Of a stretch of DNA of 8,667 bases, positions 1-5,492 are shown piece after piece. Numbering within the stretch: the first letter of the stretch is position 1; each line of letters begins with the position of its first letter. The position numbers were made by a program, and so were the translations under genes. This stretch comes from JAVBNW01 sp031551255 (lineage in GTDB: Bacteria; Bacillota; Clostridia; Christensenellales; UBA1750). The notes below the pieces were generated by a model that searched no databases, was not told where the DNA came from, and saw only the letters and a list, made by a program, of their open reading frames with translations. Location: positions 1 through 8,667 of the forward strand of contig JAVBNW010000113.1 of assembly GCA_031551255.1 (NCBI GenBank), read 5' to 3'.

Positions 1-443
1 GTAGGCGGCTCGAACAGGAGACACCATTCTTCCAGGCATTCGGGAGGGATCGCGATGCTCTCCACGCTCGTGTTGGCGTTTCGCTCCCGGAGCCGCCGAA
101 ACAACTCTTCTTTGGGCGTATCCATATAGTGGATCTTGAAGCCTGCGCTTAGGGCCTTGGCCCTGGCTTTCATCACGTCCCTTTCCGAGCGCGACCAGAA
201 GCCGAAGTCGAGGATGACGCTGATGCCCAAAGACAAAGCCTTTTGCGCGACATCCCACATGATCAACTCGATGTTGGTATGCAAGGTATCAAGATCCGCG
301 TCAAAATGGTATACGCCACCGAAGAGTTTGCGCTGCCATGCGTCGGGAGAAAGAAGCAACGCCCGTTGCTCTTTTTCAAGTTGCCTTGCGTAGGTCGTCT
401 TTCCGCTGCACGGCAGGCCGACCATGAGATGCAACGTCGCCAT
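1..443 (-). CDS. P-loop kinase / AAA_33-type ATPase, C-terminus cut off by window edge
   Basis: The 147 visible residues form a small P-loop NTPase. A Walker A motif GLPCSGKTT lies at residues 9-17, directly after the first beta strand. An ILDFGFWSR segment near residues 77-85 is typical of the AAA_33 / zeta-toxin-like kinase group, in which an Asp follows the strand and Trp and Arg lie in the next helix. An arginine-rich lid-like stretch, LFRRLRERN, follows around 114-122. The last visible residues, LLFEPP, match the usual near-C-terminal FEPPT motif, so perhaps 20-30 residues are missing beyond position 1. The ATG at 441-443 is preceded by GGGAG at 451-455, seven bases upstream, which supports this start. 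Family members phosphorylate small molecules, nucleotides or unknown substrates; the substrate cannot be told here. No partner gene is visible; the hydrolase upstream is separated by 187 nt. Family call is good, specific function unknown. Confidence 0.85.
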   Translation of the reverse strand, partial: MATLHLMVGLPCSGKTTYARQLEKEQRALLLSPDAWQRKLFGGVYHFDADLDTLHTNIELIMWDVAQKALSLGISVILDFGFWSRSERDVMKARAKALSAGFKIHYMDTPKEELFRRLRERNANTSVESIAIPPECLEEWCLLFEPP

Positions 444-478
444 CAGATCACTCCCAAGCCAGATTCTTTTTAATACGA

Positions 479-507
479 ATTGTACAGCATTGTTGCTGGA
501 ATACTAA
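479..507 (-). promoter_or_regulatory. weak candidate promoter for the P-loop kinase gene
   Basis: On the minus strand a TACAAT (-10-like, 479-484) is preceded by 17 bases and a poor -35 match TTAGTA (502-507). It sits about 35 bases upstream of the P-loop kinase start, between that gene and the stem-loop at 510-541. Only the -10 is convincing. Confidence 0.25.
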
Positions 508-509
508 GC

Positions 510-541
510 GCATCCCGCTCGATTGCGCTCTAGCGGGATGC
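510..541 (-). terminator. 10-bp perfect stem-loop between hydrolase and P-loop kinase genes
   Basis: GCATCCCGCT at 510-519 is the exact reverse complement of AGCGGGATGC at 532-541, leaving a 12-nt loop. It lies about 90 nt after the hydrolase stop codon in the direction of transcription and just before the next gene's promoter region, where a transcript end is expected. There is no U-run after the stem on the minus strand (GCTTAGTATT), so it is not a classical intrinsic terminator. It may be a processed or atypical 3' end. The rest of the 444-630 gap shows no gene. Confidence 0.35.
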
Positions 542-630
542 TTTCCGGCAGCGGTTTGTTTTGTTGTTTTGTGAACCGACGTCATTCTACCGCAGTTCGG
601 CATTCGGCTAAACAAAAAATGACCCAAGTC

Positions 631-1437
631 TTATCCGATAATATACCTGCTGCGAAGCCAGGTTTCCAACGCCTGCGGCCATGCGCATGCGCCGCGTTCG
701 TCCTTGGCAAGCCCGAGCCCATGGGGCCCCTTTTCGTATAGATGCAGTTCAAAGGGAATCTTCTTTTCCGCCAGCGCGTCCGCATAGTCGAGCGCCTGGC
801 GAACAGGCACGATGCCGTCCTCGCGCGTCTGCCACAAAAAGGCGGGCGGCGAATCTTCGCGCAGGATTCGGGTGGGCGAGAAGCGCCATGCGTCTAGATA
901 GTCGATTCCTAAAAATTCGAGCATGGATTCCGGGGTGTCGCCAACCGTCTGCGGGTCGAGCATGGCATAACATGGGATCACGTAATCCGGTCGACAAGAC
1001 TGTCTTTCTATAGGATCGGGGCTTTGCGCGTTGCCGGCGTCAAAATGCACCGAGCACATACCCGCTAGGTGTCCGCCCGCAGAAAAGCCAATGATGCCAA
1101 TCTTGCCAGGATCGATGCGGTACGCGTCGGCATTGTGCCGAAGAAAGCGAAATGCGCGCTGCGCGTCGAGCAGCGCGCAATCGATGGAATAGGGCTTCAC
1201 GCGGTAGTCCAGCACAAAGGCGGATACGCCCATAGAGCTTAGCGCTTCTCCAATGCGCACGCCTTCCTTTTCCATTTCCTTGTATACATAGCTGCCGCCC
1301 GGCGCCACGATACACGCCGCGTGCATTTTGCCTACGGCGGCGGGAATGTGCAGAAGGGAGGGGATATCCTGATCGGCGACGTCAGGGTCAAACAACGGCG
1401 TTTGACCCTGACTCCACAAGTAAACCTTATTCGCCAT
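631..1437 (-). CDS. alpha/beta hydrolase (BD-FAE-like carbohydrate esterase/lipase family)
   Basis: This 268-residue cytoplasmic protein has no signal peptide and has the alpha/beta hydrolase layout. The oxyanion-hole segment is APGGSYV (45-51). The nucleophile elbow is GFSAGG (117-122), with Ser119 as nucleophile. The acid is probably Asp207 in TREDGIVP, and the base is His239 in KGPHGLGL. The order and spacing suit the family of small esterases that deacylate sugars, glycosides or other esters; the actual ester is not determinable. The start ATG shares one base with the stop of the upstream oxidoreductase (TAATG at 1439-1435). The nearest GGGAG is 16 nt away, too far to serve as a normal ribosome binding site, so translation is probably coupled by reinitiation. 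A 13-bp hairpin lies early in the coding sequence. Pairing with a Gfo/Idh/MocA enzyme suggests catabolism of a modified sugar or glycoside (inference). Confidence 0.88.
   Translation of the reverse strand: MANKVYLWSQGQTPLFDPDVADQDIPSLLHIPAAVGKMHAACIVAPGGSYVYKEMEKEGVRIGEALSSMGVSAFVLDYRVKPYSIDCALLDAQRAFRFLRHNADAYRIDPGKIGIIGFSAGGHLAGMCSVHFDAGNAQSPDPIERQSCRPDYVIPCYAMLDPQTVGDTPESMLEFLGIDYLDAWRFSPTRILREDSPPAFLWQTREDGIVPVRQALDYADALAEKKIPFELHLYEKGPHGLGLAKDERGACAWPQALETWLRSRYIIG
1381..1412 (-). repeat. perfect 13-bp inverted repeat in early hydrolase coding sequence
   Basis: GTCAGGGTCAAAC (1381-1393) and GTTTGACCCTGAC (1400-1412) are exact reverse complements around a 6-nt loop. In the mRNA the hairpin occupies about +26 to +57 relative to the hydrolase start codon, encoding residues around 9-19. 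No U-run follows. It could modulate coupled translation, protect a processed end, or be a by-product of codon choice; its role is not known. Confidence 0.7.
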
Positions 1438-2405
1438 TAAAACGTTACCGGCGCTCCCTTTTCGTGGCTGACATACGCGGCCTCGAGCAGGGCGGTCAGG
1501 CGGATGCCGGAATCCACGTCAAAAGGAATCGGCTTGCCGTTTACGACGCCATCCACCCATATCTGCATCGGGATCGGCAGCGCGGCGGGCAGCTTGTCGG
1601 GCTTCATCCAGCCATCGGCTCCGCTCAGATGCACCTCGACATCCTTGCCGACCGCGCGGAAAGAGCCCTTTGTTCCGTATAGCTCGAGGATGCCGGGGGA
1701 GTAGGGCGTCATCAGCGAGGTTTCGAGCACCGCCACGGCCTGATTTTTAAATTCTACCATGCATACCGCGGTGTCGTCGGTTTCGCGGCCGGTTTGGAAC
1801 GTCATCGCCGCGGAAACCTTAGCGGGCGCGCCAAGCAACCAATCGGCCAGGTAGCACGGATGGCAGCCAAGATCCATCAGCGCGCCGCCGCCGGTCAGGG
1901 ATTTGTCGAACCAATAGGGCGGCAGCCAGCCGCGCAGCGCGCCGTCGTGGCCGTTGCGCATGCGCATCAGCGAAATATCGCCCAAGAGGCCCTTGTCGAT
2001 CAGGTCTTTTGCGTATAAGTACATCGGCTGCGTGCGGTAAGGGTAGGACATGCAAAACTTTATGCCCGCCTCACGCACGGCGGCGGCGATCTTCTCGCAG
2101 CCCGCAACAGTGGTGGCAAGCGCCTTTTCGGTATAGATATGCTTGCCGGCCTTTGCCGCCTTGATCATCACTTCTTCGTGCATGCTCGTCGGCGTTGCGA
2201 CGATAACGCCTTGGAAATCATCCTTGGCGAGCAGCTCGTCCAAATCCTTTACAAACGTGGCGTCCAACTCTTTGGCCCATTCCTCGCCGCGCGGCGGCTC
2301 CTCATCCCACACATAGGCTACCTTGCAACCGGGGATCGCGTTCAGCTCGCGGGCGTAACCGGTAGCATGCACGTGCCAGCGGGACAGGACGGCAACTTTA
2401 AACAT
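1437..2405 (-). CDS. Gfo/Idh/MocA family NAD(P)-dependent oxidoreductase
   Basis: The protein has 322 residues, within the normal size for the family. The N-terminal half is a Rossmann domain (about 1-120), with the strand-turn VIVATPTSMHEE at 68-78 and YTEKALATT at 91-99, which is the family's EKP motif with Ala in place of Pro. The C-terminal alpha/beta domain carries GGGALMDLGCHP (172-183), where Asp178 and His182 correspond to the usual catalytic DxGxH motif. The first nucleotide-binding turn reads LSRWHVHA (7-14), not the classical GxGxxG, so cofactor binding may be unusual. Family members oxidise or reduce sugars, inositols and pseudo-sugars with NAD(P); the substrate is unknown. The ATG is preceded by a full AGGAGG at 2414-2419 with 8-nt spacing. 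It is the first gene of a two-gene operon with the alpha/beta hydrolase, which it overlaps by one base. Confidence 0.9.
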   Translation of the reverse strand: MFKVAVLSRWHVHATGYARELNAIPGCKVAYVWDEEPPRGEEWAKELDATFVKDLDELLAKDDFQGVIVATPTSMHEEVMIKAAKAGKHIYTEKALATTVAGCEKIAAAVREAGIKFCMSYPYRTQPMYLYAKDLIDKGLLGDISLMRMRNGHDGALRGWLPPYWFDKSLTGGGALMDLGCHPCYLADWLLGAPAKVSAAMTFQTGRETDDTAVCMVEFKNQAVAVLETSLMTPYSPGILELYGTKGSFRAVGKDVEVHLSGADGWMKPDKLPAALPIPMQIWVDGVVNGKPIPFDVDSGIRLTALLEAAYVSHEKGAPVTF

Positions 2406-2439
2406 GGCAATTTCCTCCTCAACCTATCGTTTCCCCCAG

Positions 2440-2445
2440 TATAAT
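2440..2445 (+). promoter_or_regulatory. TATAAT, candidate -10 for the aroEQK operon
   Basis: A perfect TATAAT lies on the plus strand about 100 nt ahead of the aroE start. No convincing -35 element is found at 16-18 nt upstream, and the same AT-rich block also serves the divergent minus-strand promoter. A second possibility is the TTGAAA at 2455-2460, which lacks a good -10. The aroE promoter is therefore only tentatively placed. Confidence 0.35.
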
Positions 2446-2470
2446 ATAGAAAAATTGAAATGTATATCAA
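2441..2470 (-). promoter_or_regulatory. promoter of the oxidoreductase-hydrolase operon
   Basis: On the minus strand TTGATA (2465-2470) lies 16 nt before TATATT (2443-2448), or 18 nt before TATTAT (2441-2446). Transcription would begin roughly 30 nt upstream of the oxidoreductase start and include its AGGAGG. The overlap with the plus-strand TATAAT gives back-to-back divergent promoters. Confidence 0.55.
2455..2470. promoter_or_regulatory. imperfect dyad over the divergent promoter region, possible operator
   Basis: The 16-bp sequence TTGAAATGTATATCAA has six of eight positions symmetric (TTGA...TCAA outer arms). It covers the -35 of the minus-strand promoter, a usual place for a repressor of the LacI or GntR type. 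No regulator gene is in the window to match it with. Confidence 0.3.
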
Positions 2471-2534
2471 CAAAGGGTGTCCATGGGTTTTGCGGCAGGA
2501 AAAATCCTTGCGGACGTGGAATGGATATGGCTAT

Positions 2535-2539
2535 GGAGG
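2535..2539 (+). promoter_or_regulatory. ribosome binding site that fixes the aroE TTG start
   Basis: GGAGG lies 8 nt ahead of a TTG codon at 2548-2550. The upstream in-frame ATGs at 2404, 2521, 2527 and 2533 have no comparable site; the ATG at 2533 overlaps the GGAGG itself. Confidence 0.7.
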
Positions 2540-2547
2540 CTGATGAT

Positions 2548-3375
2548 TTGATCGACGGAAAGACGGAGCGCTACGCGTTGCTCGGTGCCTCGCTCGGGCA
2601 TACGCATTCGCCGCTCATCCACAACGCCCTGTTTGAGGAAGAAAGGAAAAACGCCCTGTACCTGCCGATGCCCTGCGGGGAAGATGCGTTGCCCGCCATG
2701 CTGCGCGTAATGCGCGAAGCGTTTTCCGGCTTTAATGTAACAATCCCCTACAAAGAGGCGGTGCTGCCCTTTTTAGATGAGACCGACGAAATCGCAAAGG
2801 CGATGGGCTCTGTAAATACCGTGAAGGTCGAGGGCGGAAAGCTGTGCGGCTGGTCGACCGACGGCGCCGGTTTTGCGCGAGCGATGGAACGGTCGGGCGT
2901 ATCGATCGAGAGAATCGACGTGCTGATTCTGGGTTGCGGGGGGACGGCGCGCGCCATCGCATGGGAGCTTCTTGGGCGCGGGTGCAGCGTGCGTTTCCTT
3001 GCGCGCAATCGCGACAAAGCGGAAACGCTTCTACGAGAGTTGCGCGTACGCGGCTTCGCGGGTTTGCACGAAGAGGGAATTTCCTATGGACTCATGTGCA
3101 ACACCACGCCGGTGGGCATGTTTCCGCACGCCGGAGATTGCCCGGCGGACGAGGCGCTTCTTTCCAGGTGCGGGGCGGTGTTCGACGCGGTGTATAATCC
3201 TTTGGAAACCGTGCTGATGCGCAAGGCGCGGGCAATGGGCCTTGTGGCGGTGGGCGGGCTTTCGATGCTGTTTTATCAAGCTGTGGAGGCGCAAAGGCAT
3301 TGGGGGCTTACTCTGCCCGATTCGCAGGCGCTTAAGAGGGTATACCACATGCTGGGACATGCTCATACGTTATGA
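2548..3375 (+). CDS. aroE: shikimate dehydrogenase (NADP+)
   Basis: AroE reduces 3-dehydroshikimate to shikimate with NADPH in the chorismate pathway. From a TTG start the protein has 275 residues, normal for the family, and begins MIDGKTERYALLG, which is how AroE proteins usually open. A longer in-frame extension back to 2404 would add residues with no family resemblance. Substrate-binding GHTHSP is at 17-22 (Thr where the first of the two usual Ser residues sits). Catalytic Lys69 is in NVTIPYK, with Asn90 in GSVNT and Asp105 in STDGAGF. The dinucleotide loop GCGGTARA is at 129-136, and ARNRDKA at 152-158 is NADP-type. The NTTPVGM motif is at 185-191, DAVYNPLET at 213-221 and Gln244 in FYQAVEAQ. 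First gene of aroE-aroQ-aroK; its stop is 15 nt before aroQ. Confidence 0.95.
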   Translation: MIDGKTERYALLGASLGHTHSPLIHNALFEEERKNALYLPMPCGEDALPAMLRVMREAFSGFNVTIPYKEAVLPFLDETDEIAKAMGSVNTVKVEGGKLCGWSTDGAGFARAMERSGVSIERIDVLILGCGGTARAIAWELLGRGCSVRFLARNRDKAETLLRELRVRGFAGLHEEGISYGLMCNTTPVGMFPHAGDCPADEALLSRCGAVFDAVYNPLETVLMRKARAMGLVAVGGLSMLFYQAVEAQRHWGLTLPDSQALKRVYHMLGHAHTL

Positions 3376-3390
3376 AAAGGAGGGAGCCGC

Positions 3391-3822
3391 ATGATGAAGA
3401 TTTTGGTGCTCAACGGGCCGAACCTGAACTTGCTGGGACAGAGGGAAAAGGGTATCTACGGCCATAAAACCCTCGAACAGATCCTCGACACCGTCGAGGC
3501 GGTAGCCATTACCCTGGGCGCTTCGGTGGACGGCCTGCAGAGCAATCACGAAGGGGAACTGATCGACGCGCTTCACGCCGCGCGCGGCGAATACCATGCG
3601 GTGCTTCTGAACGCGGGCGGGTACACGCATACCTCCGTAGCTTTGCGCGATGCGATCGCCGCCGTCGCCCCTTTGCCGGTGATCGAGGTGCACCTTTCCA
3701 ACATCCACGCGCGCGACGAGTTTCGCCGCACGTCCATGATCGCGCCGGTTTGCGCGGGCTCGATTAGCGGCTTTGGGGAAATGTCGTATCTTCTCGCGCT
3801 GCGCGCGGCGGTTTCACTGTGA
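3391..3822 (+). CDS. aroQ: 3-dehydroquinate dehydratase, type II
   Basis: AroQ dehydrates 3-dehydroquinate to 3-dehydroshikimate, the step before AroE; type II enzymes are small dodecamers. The 143 residues match the usual length. NGPNLNLLGQRE opens the protein at residue 8, with Arg18 in the flexible lid and Tyr23 in GIYG as the catalytic base. QSNHEGELID is at 50-59, Asn74 begins NAGGYTHTS, and His101 with Arg108 and Arg112 lie in EVHLSNIHARDEFRR. AAGGAGGG at 3377-3384 is 7 nt ahead of the first of two adjacent ATGs, so the first is preferred. The ribosome binding site sits immediately after the aroE stop, and the stop codon overlaps the aroK start by 4 nt. Confidence 0.97.
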   Translation: MMKILVLNGPNLNLLGQREKGIYGHKTLEQILDTVEAVAITLGASVDGLQSNHEGELIDALHAARGEYHAVLLNAGGYTHTSVALRDAIAAVAPLPVIEVHLSNIHARDEFRRTSMIAPVCAGSISGFGEMSYLLALRAAVSL

Positions 3823-4340
3823 AGGTAGCGCTGATCGGCTTCATGGGCACGTTTAAATCTTCGGCCGGCAAGCTGGCCGCCGAACAGCTCGACTGCCCTT
3901 TTTGCGATACCGACGAGATGATTCAGCAGGAAGTGGGCATGAGCATTTCCGGCATCTTTGCAAGCGAAGGCGAGGCGCGCTTCCGCGAAAGGGAGGCCGC
4001 CGTCGTAGAGCGCGCGCTGACGGCGGGGGGCAGCGCCGTCATTGCGCTGGGCGGTGGAGCCGTGCTTACCGCATCCGTGCGCGATGCATTGGCCGCATGC
4101 GCATTTGTGATATGGCTTAGGGCATCTGCGCAAGAGATTCACGCGCGGGTGGCCAAAGACGTCGCGCGCCCGCTGGCGCACGGCGCGGATATCGGCCGCA
4201 TTGAAGCGATGCTTGAGGAGAGAACGCCCTTATACAAGGGCTGCGCAAACGCACGCATCGCAACCGACGCAAAAACGCCCGGGCAGGTAGCCCGGGCGAT
4301 ATGCGGCGCATTGCCAAAAGAATTTTTTAACAGGTTATAG
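3819..4340 (+). CDS. aroK: shikimate kinase with an altered P-loop
   Basis: Shikimate kinase transfers phosphate from ATP to shikimate, following AroE. The 173 residues are normal. CDTDEMI (29-35) holds Asp32, and FRERE (55-59) holds the Arg that binds shikimate. The GGG triplet is at 78-80, Arg117 is in the lid RPLAHG, and ERTPLYK contains Arg135. The P-loop reads GFMGTFKSS (7-15), not the canonical GFMGxGKST, so Phe12 replaces the glycine before the catalytic Lys13. The start is GTG inside the aroQ stop (GTGA overlap) with no good ribosome binding site, so translation is probably coupled to aroQ. The 3' end overlaps the convergent asnA by 6 nt and contains the asnA terminator. Family assignment is secure; ATP handling may differ. 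Confidence 0.93.
   Translation: MKVALIGFMGTFKSSAGKLAAEQLDCPFCDTDEMIQQEVGMSISGIFASEGEARFREREAAVVERALTAGGSAVIALGGGAVLTASVRDALAACAFVIWLRASAQEIHARVAKDVARPLAHGADIGRIEAMLEERTPLYKGCANARIATDAKTPGQVARAICGALPKEFFNRL
4271..4298 (-). terminator. intrinsic terminator of asnA, embedded in aroK
   Basis: CGCCCGGGC (4276-4284) and GCCCGGGCG (4290-4298) form a perfect 9-bp all-GC stem with a 5-nt loop. On the minus strand it is followed at once by TTTTT (4275-4271). It begins 36 nt after the asnA stop. On the plus strand there is no T-run after the stem, so it acts in the asnA direction. In aroK the same bases encode residues about 152-160. Confidence 0.85.
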
Positions 4341-5342
4341 AAGGGGGATGCCCGCCTCGCGGCAGGCCTTATGGGTGGCGCCATCCCAAAGGGACACCTG
4401 TACCTCGCCGATGTGCGCCTTGCCCATCAAAAGCATGCAGGTGCGGGATTGGCCGACGCCGCCGCCCATCGTCAGCGGAAGCTCTCCGGCGAGCAGCCGC
4501 TTGTGGAACGGCAGCGTGCGGCGATCGTCGCAGCCGGCGAGGCTGAGCTGTCGATCCAGAGACGCCGGATCCACTCGAATGCCCATGCTCGTAATCTCCA
4601 TCGCCTTGGCGAGCGGCTCGTGCCAGAACAGAAGATCGCCGTCGAGCTGCCAATCGTCGTAATCCGGCGCGCGTCCGTCGTGCGGAATGCCGGATTTGAG
4701 CTTTCCGCCGATCTGCATGATGAATGCCGTGGAATGCTCGCGAAGCAGCGCATCCTCGCGCTGTTTGGGCGTCAGGGAAGGGTATTTATCTTCCAGCTCC
4801 TGGGTGGTGATAAACAGCGTATCGCGCGAAAGCGTGGTTGTTACCGCGGGATAGGCATCCTTAAGCCACTCAAGCGCATCGCACAGCGTATCGGTCACCG
4901 CCTGCGCGGCGGCCTTGAGGGTATCGAAGGTGCGCTGCTGCTTGGCAATCACCTTTTCCCAATCCCATTGATCGACATAGATCGAGTGGGTGTTGTCGAG
5001 CTCCTCATCCCGCCGGATCGCATTCATATCAGTGAACAAGCCGTTTCCCGGCGCAAAGCCGTATTCGTGCAGCGCAAGGCGCTTCCACTTGGCCAGAGAT
5101 TGGACGATTTCGCCCAGCATGTCGCCATCGGGGATATCAAAGCCGACGGGGCGCTCAAAGCCGTTTAAATTATCGTTCAGCCCAGAATTCGGGTCGACAA
5201 ATAGCGGGGCGGAAACCCGCGAAAGATTCAAGTAGCGCTCAAGTCCGGCTTCTATCTTGCGCTTGATTTGCTCGATGGCGAGCTGCGTTTCATAAATGGA
5301 CATCGTTGGGCGATAGCCCGCGGGGACAATTGTATGGCTCAC
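4335..5342 (-). CDS. asnA: aspartate-ammonia ligase (asparagine synthetase A)
   Basis: AsnA makes asparagine from aspartate, ammonia and ATP (to AMP and PPi) and is related to class II aminoacyl-tRNA synthetases. With the GTG start the protein has 335 residues, the usual size. RVSAPLFV is at 42-49, GLNDNLNGFERPVGF at 54-68, THSIYVDQWDWEK at 118-130, and the motif-3-like GGGVGQSR at 293-300 binds ATP. The open frame continues upstream to an ATG at 5438, but that stretch overlaps the -10 element and has no family similarity. GTG at 5342-5340 follows GGGAGG by 7 nt and gives the normal opening before the YETQLAIEQIK helix. It is transcribed alone from a promoter at 5434-5463, and converges on aroK with a 6-nt overlap. 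The ~85-nt leader contains a long hairpin and a dyad. Confidence 0.96.
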   Translation of the reverse strand: MSHTIVPAGYRPTMSIYETQLAIEQIKRKIEAGLERYLNLSRVSAPLFVDPNSGLNDNLNGFERPVGFDIPDGDMLGEIVQSLAKWKRLALHEYGFAPGNGLFTDMNAIRRDEELDNTHSIYVDQWDWEKVIAKQQRTFDTLKAAAQAVTDTLCDALEWLKDAYPAVTTTLSRDTLFITTQELEDKYPSLTPKQREDALLREHSTAFIMQIGGKLKSGIPHDGRAPDYDDWQLDGDLLFWHEPLAKAMEITSMGIRVDPASLDRQLSLAGCDDRRTLPFHKRLLAGELPLTMGGGVGQSRTCMLLMGKAHIGEVQVSLWDGATHKACREAGIPLL

Positions 5343-5349
5343 GCAGATC

Positions 5350-5355
5350 CCTCCC
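5350..5355 (-). promoter_or_regulatory. ribosome binding site that fixes the asnA GTG start
   Basis: GGGAGG on the minus strand is 7 nt ahead of GTG at 5342-5340; no other plausible site serves the ATGs further up or down the frame. Confidence 0.75.
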
Positions 5356-5362
5356 AGTCTCG

Positions 5363-5377
5363 ATTCAGGCCCTGAAT
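5363..5377. promoter_or_regulatory. perfect 7-bp dyad in the asnA leader
   Basis: ATTCAGG-C-CCTGAAT is symmetric around one central base. It lies between the leader hairpin and the asnA ribosome binding site. It could be an operator or, in RNA, the alternative partner of the adjacent hairpin, because it shares bases 5375-5377 with that hairpin's extended stem. Confidence 0.45.
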
Positions 5378-5423
5378 ACGCAAAAGCGCTGTGCGAGGTG
5401 CCGCACGGCGCTTTTGCCGTATT
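5375..5423 (-). promoter_or_regulatory. long hairpin at the 5' end of the asnA transcript
   Basis: The arms 5380-5395 and 5402-5417 are 16 nt each and complementary except at one position (C-A on the asnA mRNA, a G-U wobble on the plus strand), with a 6-nt loop. Allowing a one-base bulge at 5417, the stem extends outward by AATACG/CGTATT. The arms have the AAAAGCGC...GCGCTTTT form common in terminators. Because it lies between the asnA promoter and start it could be an attenuator, a 5' stabiliser, or the end of transcripts entering from the upstream deacylase operon. Confidence 0.65.
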
Positions 5424-5433
5424 ACTTCTGTAT

Positions 5434-5463
5434 AACATAACACCCGGACGGGCCGCTTGTCAA
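5434..5463 (-). promoter_or_regulatory. asnA promoter
   Basis: On the minus strand a perfect TTGACA (5458-5463) is followed after 18 nt by TATGTT (5434-5439), which is preceded by TGT, an extended -10. Transcription should start near 5427, giving a leader of about 85 nt. It lies in the 150-nt gap after the deacylase gene, which shows no clear terminator of its own. Confidence 0.75.
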
Positions 5464-5492
5464 GAAAAGGCCGGAAAAATATGCACGGTTTT

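Noticed and set aside
136..473. two small plus-strand open frames at the left end
   Set aside because: Both lie opposite the P-loop kinase coding sequence, which has a clear Walker A motif and family C-terminus.
4276..4298. the GC hairpin as terminator of aroEQK
   Set aside because: It precedes the aroK stop and has no T-run on the plus strand; the T-run is on the asnA side.
4321..4330. T-run near the aroK stop as a plus-strand terminator
   Set aside because: TTTTTT at 4323-4328 has no adequate stem immediately upstream and lies before the stop codon.
4371..5168. 265-codon plus-strand open frame
   Set aside because: Antisense within asnA, whose motifs are unmistakable; the composition of the translated product is not protein-like.
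5343..5492. T-box riboswitch upstream of asnA
   Set aside because: The leader from the predicted start is only about 85 nt, and no T-box sequence or specifier-loop layout is visible.
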